35,323 nt of DNA from a virus, in IMG/VR virus record IMGVR_UViG_3300048026_000025, positions 1 to 35,323 of that record; one strand, 5' to 3'. Within the stretch, counting starts at the first letter, position 1. Each line of letters starts with the position of its first letter. The position numbers and the translations under genes are program-made. Positions 25,643-32,121 of this stretch are shown here, one piece after another. The notes under the pieces were generated by a model. The model worked only from the letters and a program-made list of their open reading frames with translations. It was not told the origin of the DNA and searched no databases.

Positions 25643-25660
25643 GGGGGTAGTTAACCCCCC
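25643..25660. terminator. Bidirectional terminator between convergent blocks
   Basis: GGGGGT at 25643-25648 pairs with ACCCCC at 25654-25659 around a 5-base loop, between the convergent stops at 25642 and 25667. For minus-strand transcripts the hairpin is followed by TTATTTTTTT, a strong U-tract that is also the last lysine codons of the plus gene. For plus transcripts the following CTCACTTTTAT is weaker. Confidence 0.85.
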
Positions 25661-25666
25661 TCACTT

Positions 25667-25993
25667 TTATCGGTTATCCCCACTACCACCTAGCTTACCT
25701 CTAGCCTGTCTATCTGCAAGCTTTTCTATATTGTCTTCCATTACCTTGCCTAGATTAACACCTAGTTCTCGTGACAGTACGGCGATATACCAACACACAT
25801 CTCCTAGTTCCTTTGTAATCTCTGCACGTTTAGCAGGGTTATCGCCATCACGTATCAGCTTCTTAGCCTTGTTAGCAATCTCACCTGCCTCACCCGCCAG
25901 TCCTAACGTCAAGTACGCTAGGGCTGTTTCTTTTGGAAAGATAGCTGTGCTACATGCTTTGTTTTGGTAGTCTGCTGCTGTAATGCTACTCAT
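25667..25993 (-). CDS. mazG: MazG-like nucleotide pyrophosphohydrolase
   Basis: 108 aa. Single-domain MazG type: GLAGEAGEIANKAKKL supplies the ExxE pair and KELGDVCWYIAVLS the ExxD pair that bind magnesium. MazG enzymes hydrolyse nucleoside triphosphates to monophosphates; a role on (p)ppGpp has been proposed for marine phage versions, and others prefer dNTPs. The start is placed at 25993 because AAGGAG (26000-26005 on the complement) is 6 bases upstream; the in-frame ATG at 26041 would overlap the previous gene and has no such site. It is the last gene of the minus-strand block, next to an Rmf-like gene. Confidence 0.88.
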   Translation of the reverse strand: MSSITAADYQNKACSTAIFPKETALAYLTLGLAGEAGEIANKAKKLIRDGDNPAKRAEITKELGDVCWYIAVLSRELGVNLGKVMEDNIEKLADRQARGKLGGSGDNR

Positions 25994-26015
25994 CTGTTTC
26001 TCCTTCATCCATTGT

Positions 26016-26222
26016 TTAACTTCCTGCTCTAGCTTTTTCATTCCGTTGTACCTTCTGTAGATTCACATGATAGGCAGTGTTCCAACCTCTATGCCACTCC
26101 CTTGCTTGCATTGTATTTGAATCGATTGGGCAGGTCAGTCTACCTCTTTTAAATGCTTCCTGTCCCCACTCAAATTGAATCCGTAATGGTGCATCGTACT
26201 TGCTTAGTCCATTACGCCGCAT
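26016..26222 (-). CDS. Ribosome-modulation-factor (Rmf/CrpP)-like small protein
   Basis: 68 aa, basic. The pattern GQEAFKRGRLTCPIDSNTMQ followed by AREWHRGWNTAYHVNL fits the Rmf/CrpP-like family: Gly20, Ala23, Gly27, Cys31-Pro32, Arg41, Trp43, Gly46-Trp47 and Ala50 at the expected spacing. Rmf joins 70S ribosomes into inactive dimers in stationary-phase bacteria; phage copies have no settled role. AAGGAG lies 7 bases before the ATG and the start overlaps the previous gene by 11 bases. The assignment is motif-based; true Rmf activity is not implied. Confidence 0.6.
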   Translation of the reverse strand: MRRNGLSKYDAPLRIQFEWGQEAFKRGRLTCPIDSNTMQAREWHRGWNTAYHVNLQKVQRNEKARAGS

Positions 26223-26763
26223 CCTGCATCTCCTTAATCTGGTAATTGAAAAGTTTAATAGCGGTTACTCTACTTATTTTAAACCACTCACCTCTACGCT
26301 CCTCTGCAAAATGTTCAAAGATTTTGTGCATCTCTTTTTCTTTGGAGTGCCTATCTTCTACAGGCATTGTAGCAACTACTTTGTAGTCACGGAAAGGTGA
26401 GGATGTCTGATATCCGTTAAGCCTGTCATCAGATGACACTGCCTTACCTACCTTAACCCAATCTTTCCATGCATCATTAACTATGACATACACTTCTCCT
26501 TGATTAACACTCTCAATCTTGTTATGTGACCAAGCATCATCTAGTGATTTGTATCTGCCCGGTTTGTGTAAAGGATGAGATGAAGGAATGTATTTACCAT
26601 TAACATACATACGATTTTTGTTTTTAGCTGCATGTGTGGACACTCTCTGACGATACCCACTAGGACTATAGTACCACCAATCTCCATCTTCAAATTTTGC
26701 ATCACTGTGAGTGTAATGCTTTAAATTAACATTTTCCCCGCTATTCTTTAAAAAGTCGAACAT
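26212..26763 (-). CDS. GIY-YIG nuclease-fold protein, T5orf172 type
   Basis: 183 aa. C-terminal domain (residues 89-165) has the degenerate GIY-YIG core of the T5orf172/MUG113 family: VYVIVNDAWKDWVKVGKAVS (Tyr92, Gly106), DDRLNGYQTSSPF with Arg114, a glutamate in KEKEMHKIF, and a terminal GEWFKIS. The N-terminal 85 residues (YYSPSGYRQR, MYVNGKYIPSSHPLHKPGRY) look like a separate small DNA-binding or substrate module. Such proteins are phage endonucleases of unclear target; some act as free-standing homing enzymes. It starts 2 bases after the previous gene's stop. Confidence 0.78.
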   Translation of the reverse strand: MFDFLKNSGENVNLKHYTHSDAKFEDGDWWYYSPSGYRQRVSTHAAKNKNRMYVNGKYIPSSHPLHKPGRYKSLDDAWSHNKIESVNQGEVYVIVNDAWKDWVKVGKAVSSDDRLNGYQTSSPFRDYKVVATMPVEDRHSKEKEMHKIFEHFAEERRGEWFKISRVTAIKLFNYQIKEMQDAA

Positions 26764-26765
26764 GC

Positions 26766-26990
26766 TTATTCTCCTGAATCAGTTTCACTTTGGGTTTCGT
26801 TTACAGAAGCTACCAACATCTTGGTGAAGGCATCCTGCGCTACAACAAGTTGATCTAGGTCAAACCTAGCCTGTGCAGTCTTGCTGTTCAATGAAGCAAC
26901 ATGGTTAACCATAGCTTTCTGGTTATCTTCTAGTTCTTCAAAGTCGTAATCTTTACCATCAATGGTAATCATTCGGTTCTCTTCATTCAT
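26766..26990 (-). CDS. DUF6447-like small protein
   Basis: 74 aa. The N-terminus MNEENRMITIDGKDYDFEEL followed by a helical region (NQKAMVNHVASLNSKTAQAR, then DLDQLVVAQDAFTKML) matches a small phage protein family I know as DUF6447, function unknown. I start at ATG 26990, with AAGGAG 7 bases upstream (26998-27003), rather than further upstream in frame. It overlaps by 8 bases the end of a possible small gene. Confidence 0.72.
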   Translation of the reverse strand: MNEENRMITIDGKDYDFEELEDNQKAMVNHVASLNSKTAQARFDLDQLVVAQDAFTKMLVASVNETQSETDSGE

Positions 26991-27093
26991 TTTCATTCTC
27001 CTTTTCTTTCTGTTTAAGTTTCTGCCATTCTTCATAACTAGGATGGCTACGTGGGGGGATGTACTGTACCCAACCATCCCCACGCTTCCACAC
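26983..27093 (-). CDS. Possible 36-46 aa small protein
   Basis: Short reading frame filling the only gap between the reductase and the DUF6447 gene. From GTG 27093 it encodes about 36 aa containing KRGDGWVQYIPPRSHPSYEE then WQKLKQKEKENENE. A TTG at 27123, directly after an in-frame stop and overlapping the reductase end, would add 10 residues. The aromatic/Pro-rich start and helical acidic-basic end look protein-like, and the stop overlaps the next start. Neither start has a strong ribosome site, so this stays tentative. Confidence 0.4.
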   Translation of the reverse strand: MWKRGDGWVQYIPPRSHPSYEEWQKLKQKEKENENE

Positions 27094-27103
27094 TAACTTA
27101 CCA

Positions 27104-29035
27104 CTACGCTGCTGCGATGTCAACTATTTCACACACCCCTGCAGTACAGGCTAACTCACGCCCACCTGAAGTGGTGTCCTCTTTTTCAAAGTCACTCAGC
27201 TTAGTCCAGTTAACCTTCTTAGGCATCTTCTTCTTGAACTCAGCGTACTGTTCAGCATCAATGTCCTGATATGGTGCTTGCTGATATGTGTGTTCACTGA
27301 ATGGTAGGAAGCTGATGCCACTCACTTCATCAAAGTGTTCATACACCCAAGCACCCACGTCCATCCACTCAGATTCCTTGACTGAGATAGTGACTGAAGG
27401 TTTGTGTTCGCACCAGTGACGCTGATAAGTGAGCCACAGTTTAAGCTGTTCAATGGCAGTCATTTGGGTACGTGTTACCGCACCTTTAGGTGACTTCATC
27501 GGGAAGCTAAACACTGTAGTGCTATCAGGCTTCATTACATCAGGCTCCGCTGGGATACCTTCAGCAACCAAGAACTGTGTCAGTGGGTCTTTGTTATCGC
27601 CACGTACTGTACGAATGTAGTACGGATTGTGACGTGCATGAATACCACTGGCTGCATCAGTAAGCTGCGACACAGTACCACTAGGCTTGACACAAGTGAC
27701 AGCAGTAGACTGTGGTATTTTAAGCTGCTTAGACATAGCTTCGTTAACAATCACTGCCTCTGCACGTAAGATTTCAAGTGCAGTTTCTAGCTTACCACCT
27801 GAAGTAGCAGTCAAGGAATTGTCCATGATGCCTGTCAGTGACACGCCCAGCAACCGTTCTTCTTCGGTATTCTTCTGCCAAATCTTACGCAGATACTTGA
27901 AGTTAGTTAGTGTCGCTTGGAATGTACCCAAGATTGTAGCCAATCGTACCTTCTCTTTTAGTGTAGCAAGAGTATCTGACTCACGTACTACTACCTCAGA
28001 CAAGTTACAGAACTGGTATGGACGCAAGATAATTTCACTGCAAGGGTTACAACCGAAATCATGTTCTGTCTCACGTCTACCATTCTTTTCTGCCTGCTTC
28101 TTAGCTGACTGCCTGTTGAAGATGCCACGCTCGCCCGACTTGCTGTCATACAAAGACAACCACTCACGCATGAATGTACCCATCTCAGGCTTAGTCTTGT
28201 ATGCAACAGAGTTATTAGCCAACGCACGTTGACCCTCATTCTCCCACCACTGACCCGACTTGGCATGCGCCATCTGATCATCGTTAAGATTAGACAATGA
28301 AATCAATGCACTACGGCGTACACCACCGACAACTACAACCTCACCAATCTTACACATGATGTCGTGACACTCAATTGGATACAGCCTACGTCCAGCAGCA
28401 CCCTTGAACTTTTGAATACAGAACTCAAACAATTCAATAAGGGGCTGTGGACCTGATGCACGACCGCCAAATGTCTTTAGCCGTGCGCCAGCAGGACGTA
28501 CTTCGCTGACATCGAACTTAGGTATTTGTCCAGTGTACAGCATAGCAATTAATTCCTTCAGTGACTTAGCCCAACCCGGACGTGAATCACCTACCTTAAT
28601 TACTGTGTCTGTATTATGGAACTCTTCGCTAACCATCGGTAGCTTCTCAATGCAGTGACGTTCAACGCTGAAGCCAACGCCAGTGCCACACATCAAGATG
28701 TACATAGACTCGTCAAAGGCACGAGGGCTATCCACAGGTACGTATGAACAGTTGTATCCACCTACGTGGCAACGGTCTAGTGCTGGCCCAGCAGTCATCA
28801 ATGCCCTCATAGAAGGCATGATAGACTGGTTGAGTACAGCTTCTTCCAGTTCACCTCTTAGTGTGTCTGGTAGCTTATAGCCATTGTTAGTACGCAAATG
28901 GCTAGCCATATAATCAAAGTATCTAGTGACAGTTTCACCCCATGTCTCCCTTCGCTGTTCATCTTCTTTCCATCTTGCATAGCGTGAAAGTGCTATGAAG
29001 TTCTGGTAGTCTGTTGGTAATGTGTTGCTAATCAT
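27104..29035 (-). CDS. nrdJ: Class II (adenosylcobalamin-dependent) ribonucleotide reductase
   Basis: 643 aa, monomeric ribonucleoside-triphosphate reductase type as in Lactobacillus leichmannii. Reduces ribonucleotides to deoxyribonucleotides using B12. Key residues line up by spacing: Cys96 (YNCSYVPVDS) and Cys343 (QFCNLSE) as the active-site pair, NPCSE with radical Cys332 and Glu334, and a C-terminal Cys630/Cys635 pair for re-reduction by thioredoxin. MCGTGVGFSVE and CVKPSGTVSQL are further family blocks. It is oxygen-independent and needs no second subunit, but needs host adenosylcobalamin. It sits 7 bases after a 48-aa gene. Confidence 0.93.
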   Translation of the reverse strand: MISNTLPTDYQNFIALSRYARWKEDEQRRETWGETVTRYFDYMASHLRTNNGYKLPDTLRGELEEAVLNQSIMPSMRALMTAGPALDRCHVGGYNCSYVPVDSPRAFDESMYILMCGTGVGFSVERHCIEKLPMVSEEFHNTDTVIKVGDSRPGWAKSLKELIAMLYTGQIPKFDVSEVRPAGARLKTFGGRASGPQPLIELFEFCIQKFKGAAGRRLYPIECHDIMCKIGEVVVVGGVRRSALISLSNLNDDQMAHAKSGQWWENEGQRALANNSVAYKTKPEMGTFMREWLSLYDSKSGERGIFNRQSAKKQAEKNGRRETEHDFGCNPCSEIILRPYQFCNLSEVVVRESDTLATLKEKVRLATILGTFQATLTNFKYLRKIWQKNTEEERLLGVSLTGIMDNSLTATSGGKLETALEILRAEAVIVNEAMSKQLKIPQSTAVTCVKPSGTVSQLTDAASGIHARHNPYYIRTVRGDNKDPLTQFLVAEGIPAEPDVMKPDSTTVFSFPMKSPKGAVTRTQMTAIEQLKLWLTYQRHWCEHKPSVTISVKESEWMDVGAWVYEHFDEVSGISFLPFSEHTYQQAPYQDIDAEQYAEFKKKMPKKVNWTKLSDFEKEDTTSGGRELACTAGVCEIVDIAAA

Positions 29036-29042
29036 AAGTTGG

Positions 29043-29189
29043 TTACTCCGTTACTGTTCTAATGTTTTTGATACTGGCACCTTCTATATCATAGAAGTAT
29101 TCGTTGATGCCATCTTCTAATTCTTCACCTACTCTACCGTCTGCAGGGATAGGGTAGTCATCTTCGTCTACATCAAGGGTAATAAACAT
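29043..29189 (-). CDS. 48-aa acidic small protein
   Basis: Short gene between DUF3310 and the reductase. It encodes MFITLDVDEDDYPIPADGRV, then GEELEDGINEYFYDIEGASI and a short IKNIRTVTE-type end. It has an alpha/beta pattern (strand, helix, strand) and a composition typical of real phage proteins; similar ones occur in marine phage replication blocks from my memory. Its start is 1 base from the DUF3310 stop and its stop is 7 bases from the reductase ATG, whose GGAG ribosome site lies in this gene's last codons. Function unknown. Confidence 0.75.
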   Translation of the reverse strand: MFITLDVDEDDYPIPADGRVGEELEDGINEYFYDIEGASIKNIRTVTE

Positions 29190-29190
29190 T

Positions 29191-29484
29191 TTAACTCTTA
29201 TCACTTGCCATCACCTCTTCAATTAACTTGTCCAAGTACCACTTGGCTTTTTGCAAATCCTCTAACGGTTTGTCCTTGTAGTCAAAACGCCATAGGTATT
29301 TCATAATGTTACCCTGCAGGTAATATTTAAAACCTGTATCAGTTGCAGCAGAGATAGCGTGTATACATTCAATGCCTGTCTGGTTGTAATGTGGTGGACT
29401 ATTGACCATATCAACATTACCCCAAGCCTGCTTGCCTGCTTGTTCTGCCTCTTCCATCTTCTTCATAAATGCATCATGTCTCAT
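29191..29484 (-). CDS. DUF3310 (SaV-like) phage protein
   Basis: 97 aa. VNSPPHYNQTGIECIHAI, YYLQGNIMKYLWRFDYKDKP and EDLQKAKWYLDKLIEE are the standard DUF3310 blocks found in many phages, sometimes called nucleotide-kinase-like without proof. AGGAGG lies 6 bases before the ATG, and the previous stop overlaps it (ATGA). It sits among nucleotide-metabolism genes, which is compatible with, but does not show, a nucleotide role. Confidence 0.85.
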   Translation of the reverse strand: MRHDAFMKKMEEAEQAGKQAWGNVDMVNSPPHYNQTGIECIHAISAATDTGFKYYLQGNIMKYLWRFDYKDKPLEDLQKAKWYLDKLIEEVMASDKS

Positions 29485-29855
29485 GCTGAACCTCCTGTCT
29501 TTGTATTAAAGGACAAGTGTACTACATTACCATCATAGGTTTTTTCTACACCTGCTTCTTCTTCCTCTAGTTCTACATCAATATCCATCTCCGTGTCAAT
29601 AACTTTTGTTACATATTCGTGTACAATATTACGTAGTTCTTCCACCTCTTCCATAACAGGTACGGAAGCACACATCATCTTAGCAAAGTGCATGACCTGA
29701 TAATAATCTTCATCATCCATAGGATTGTCTGGCATTGCCATAATAGATATGTCAACTTCACCTGACCACCTACCGTCATCATCAGCGAATGGCCTGACAC
29801 GGATAAGGAAATCTTCCTCGTTTACTTCATTAGCTAGTTTCTCCATCATACTCAT
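29481..29855 (-). CDS. Acidic protein of unknown function
   Basis: 124 aa, strongly acidic, with an N-terminal alpha/beta part (FLIRVRPFADDDGRWSGEVD, then ISIMAMPDNPMDDEDYYQVM) and a Glu/Asp-rich helix (MEEVEELRNIVHEYVTKVID). No recognised motif. It starts 2 bases after the endonuclease stop and overlaps DUF3310 by 4 bases. Acidic small proteins in early phage operons are sometimes DNA mimics or inhibitors of host proteins; nothing here proves that. Confidence 0.7.
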   Translation of the reverse strand: MSMMEKLANEVNEEDFLIRVRPFADDDGRWSGEVDISIMAMPDNPMDDEDYYQVMHFAKMMCASVPVMEEVEELRNIVHEYVTKVIDTEMDIDVELEEEEAGVEKTYDGNVVHLSFNTKTGGSA

Positions 29856-29857
29856 AC

Positions 29858-30316
29858 TTATCTCCTTTTCACTTTTGTGCCGCCAAACTTAATAAACTTT
29901 GGATGCTTGTTCTTGCCCTTCTCCTTTAACCAATCTTCAGGAATGATCCTGTCATAGTATCTGAAGCCGTGCTTTATGCACCAGTCTGCATATGAAGACT
30001 TGGCACCCTTGCTTAACTTAGCCCTGCTGTTAGTAAACACAAAGCGTATGTCCAGCTTGGGATGCTGCTTCTTAATGGCGATATGCTTGCGCCTGTCTGC
30101 TGCCATGAACCTGCCTTTTGTCTCAATTATGATACCATTGTCGAGTACAAAGTCAGGAGTATAGGTGCGGTAGGCTAGGTCTTCCCATTCAATCTTGATG
30201 TTCTCATAGTCGTACTTGACCTTGTGTTCATCAAGGTAAATGGATAGCTTGTGTTCTAGCCCACTGCGATACCCATGTTTTATTGCCATGCGCCGTGATT
30301 TATGGAGCAATGACAT
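29858..30316 (-). CDS. T7-type endonuclease I (Holliday junction resolvase)
   Basis: 152 aa. RSGLEHKLSIYL, YTPDFVLDNGIIIETKGRF and LDIRFVFTNS match phage T7 gp3 endonuclease I. The catalytic set lines up at almost T7 numbering: Glu21, Asp55, Glu65, Lys67. It resolves branched DNA and debranches concatemers before packaging. Its start overlaps the upstream nuclease gene by 17 bases. ATG at 30289 (M10) is an alternative start; neither has a strong ribosome site. Confidence 0.92.
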   Translation of the reverse strand: MSLLHKSRRMAIKHGYRSGLEHKLSIYLDEHKVKYDYENIKIEWEDLAYRTYTPDFVLDNGIIIETKGRFMAADRRKHIAIKKQHPKLDIRFVFTNSRAKLSKGAKSSYADWCIKHGFRYYDRIIPEDWLKEKGKNKHPKFIKFGGTKVKRR

Positions 30317-31154
30317 CTCCGATATAGCTAACGGTAGGCGGGTTCTTAGCTTGTGACATTACAGCAGGACGCTCAGTAAGATCAGTCCAACAGTCAAAAC
30401 GATAGCTACAGAATTTACATCCGTTATTAAGGACTTTATTACCTGTGGACTTGCCACGAAAAGTTTCAGGCACTGGTTCAAAACATCTTTCAAACTTATT
30501 CTCCTCTACTGTTTTTACTGTACCCTCAATCTTAGCAAGTTCTGCGTCCATGTCAAGTCCAGATGCAGGTACATATTTAAAATGTCCATTAGCTTTGTTG
30601 ACTACCCACCAACCACCGGCACGTTTGCCGGAAGCCTTGGCGTAACCTGCAAGCTGTCCAATGTAACCAAACCCGTCTCCTGCTGCGAGGGTATCATAAG
30701 ATTCAAACTTGTTTCTGTAAGACCAGTCTGAAGCTGATTTAATATCATCAACTGCATCGTCAATGACAATATCATATGAGCCATTAATACTAGTAGTACC
30801 AAGGTTAAGAGTGACTTTTTCAGAATCATTGTATTTTACTCCCGCTTCTTTTAAAAGACCTTTGAACACTGCTTCTACAATGTCTCCGATCATCATGTTC
30901 ATCATAAAATTAGTCGGCATAGGTAACGCTACCTCTGGCTTATTCTTTTCATACCAGAGTTGGCAAGTGGGGCGACCCACATTAGACATTCGTATTCTGA
31001 AATCGCCCCTACTCTTACCACTGCCAAACTGCCTACGCAACGCATCGGCTACATCTGTGGATACCTGTTGAATGGTTTCCTCAGTCATAGCACTATCGCC
31101 ACGAACCGCATCAGTCATGTACTGATGCAGCGTTAGTTCAGCGGGATGGTTCAT
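30300..31154 (-). CDS. Cas4-like PD-(D/E)XK exonuclease with four-cysteine cluster
   Basis: 284 aa. RecB/Cas4-like nuclease signs are RMSNVGRPTCQLWY (Cys64), GSYDIV (Asp128), DDIKSAS (Asp137-x-Lys139) and YIGQLAGYAKA (Gln167, Tyr171). Near the C-terminus a Cys246, Cys249, Cys255 triad (NNGCKFCSYRFDCW) would join Cys64 to hold an iron-sulphur cluster, as in Cas4 and AddB. Such phage exonucleases likely process DNA ends in recombination-linked replication. It overlaps the upstream stop by one base. There is no cas1/cas2 here, so a CRISPR role is not indicated. Confidence 0.85.
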   Translation of the reverse strand: MNHPAELTLHQYMTDAVRGDSAMTEETIQQVSTDVADALRRQFGSGKSRGDFRIRMSNVGRPTCQLWYEKNKPEVALPMPTNFMMNMMIGDIVEAVFKGLLKEAGVKYNDSEKVTLNLGTTSINGSYDIVIDDAVDDIKSASDWSYRNKFESYDTLAAGDGFGYIGQLAGYAKASGKRAGGWWVVNKANGHFKYVPASGLDMDAELAKIEGTVKTVEENKFERCFEPVPETFRGKSTGNKVLNNGCKFCSYRFDCWTDLTERPAVMSQAKNPPTVSYIGDVIAP

Positions 31155-32059
31155 TATGCAGCATCCTCTTCATCAATCTCAATGTCAACGATACCATCTA
31201 CCACATCTACATCGTCATCACTCATGCGTTCAGTCGCTTTTTCCGACCAAGAGTTAAGAATGTAACTGTTGTAGTTATCTACCCAAGAAACGAAGTCAGC
31301 AAACAAGTCGTGCTGTTCTTTCATTATGTCCAGCATAGCTGTGGTATCAAGCGAAGCCGAAGGAACGTAGTAAGATGCACCTGTTGGAATCTTACGCTCA
31401 TCCGATTTTAAGTGGATGATGTGGTTGATTGGAAGAAGTGACATCTTCGCTAACGTGGCAAAGCTTTTACCTAACTCAGCAAATGCATCACGGTTATCAA
31501 TCTCCCACACAACTGGTGTGTCAGGTACTTCTACTGCATTACCTTTATCGTCAGTTGGATTGACCATCTCGACAGTACCAAGAACCACACGAACACGCTT
31601 AATAGATTTAAGCAGTTCTTGCATCTTCTCTGGCAATGCCTTGAAGTCCTTGATGTAACCAGCAGGCTTTCCACAGTTAAAGCCGCCATCGTTATCCTTC
31701 AGATCAGACTGAAGTTTAGCATCAGTAGTCATAACACTTTTGATGTAACGGTTAGGACTTTTTCCTGAAGCCTGAACAAAACGCTTGTACATGAAACGCT
31801 GTAAGAACGGACGCAGCTTAATCTCTGAAGCGTAGTAAGTCGGGCCATCTGGAATTTCCAGCTTGTATGTGCCTGCTTCTACAACCTCAACATTAACCTT
31901 CTTACCGTTGACTTCGGCTGGCCCCATAATTGGGGAATGATGTATGCGTAGACGTGCTAAAGAACCGACAGAAGAACCTGTTTGTTTCTCATTAGCAATG
32001 CCCATAGCCTCTGCCATAGCCGCATAGTTGTTTGTATCAATAGTCGTAAGTTGTGACAT
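31154..32059 (-). CDS. Probable single-stranded DNA-binding protein
   Basis: 301 aa. Central part is alpha/beta with strands such as VNVEVVEAGTYKLEIPDG, VRVVLGTVEMVNPTD and VVWEIDNRDAF. The C-terminus is a strongly acidic tail (MSDDDVDVVDGIVDIEIDEE), like SSB and T7 gp2.5 tails that recruit replication partners. It lies between polymerase and exonuclease, the usual place for such a protein. AAGGAG precedes the ATG by 8 bases, and a near-consensus minus-strand promoter lies 34 bases upstream. No OB fold is proven by eye, so this is a contextual call. Confidence 0.65.
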   Translation of the reverse strand: MSQLTTIDTNNYAAMAEAMGIANEKQTGSSVGSLARLRIHHSPIMGPAEVNGKKVNVEVVEAGTYKLEIPDGPTYYASEIKLRPFLQRFMYKRFVQASGKSPNRYIKSVMTTDAKLQSDLKDNDGGFNCGKPAGYIKDFKALPEKMQELLKSIKRVRVVLGTVEMVNPTDDKGNAVEVPDTPVVWEIDNRDAFAELGKSFATLAKMSLLPINHIIHLKSDERKIPTGASYYVPSASLDTTAMLDIMKEQHDLFADFVSWVDNYNSYILNSWSEKATERMSDDDVDVVDGIVDIEIDEEDAA

Positions 32060-32092
32060 ATATTTCTCCTTTCATAAAAACAATGAGACATA

Positions 32093-32121
32093 GTTATATC
32101 ATGCTACGTCTTTAACGTCAA
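32093..32121 (-). promoter_or_regulatory. Near-consensus sigma-70 promoter, minus strand
   Basis: On the complement: TTGACG at 32121-32116, 17-base spacer, TATAAC at 32098-32093 (10 of 12 consensus). It overlaps the last codons and stop of the polymerase gene and gives a predicted start near 32086, about 27 nt before the SSB-like gene's ATG. It would give the recombination and nucleotide genes a second promoter independent of helicase/polymerase. Confidence 0.6.

Noticed and set aside
25994-26041. Longer MazG start at 26041
   Set aside because: AAGGAG with correct spacing supports ATG 25993, and the longer form would overlap the Rmf-like gene without its own ribosome site.
27687-28232. 181-codon plus-strand frame opposite the reductase gene
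   Set aside because: The reductase on the minus strand is unambiguous with all catalytic residues; the antisense product has no family character.
30300-31154. CRISPR-associated Cas4
   Set aside because: The fold and cysteines are Cas4-like, but there is no repeat array, cas1 or cas2, and the gene sits in a phage replication operon.
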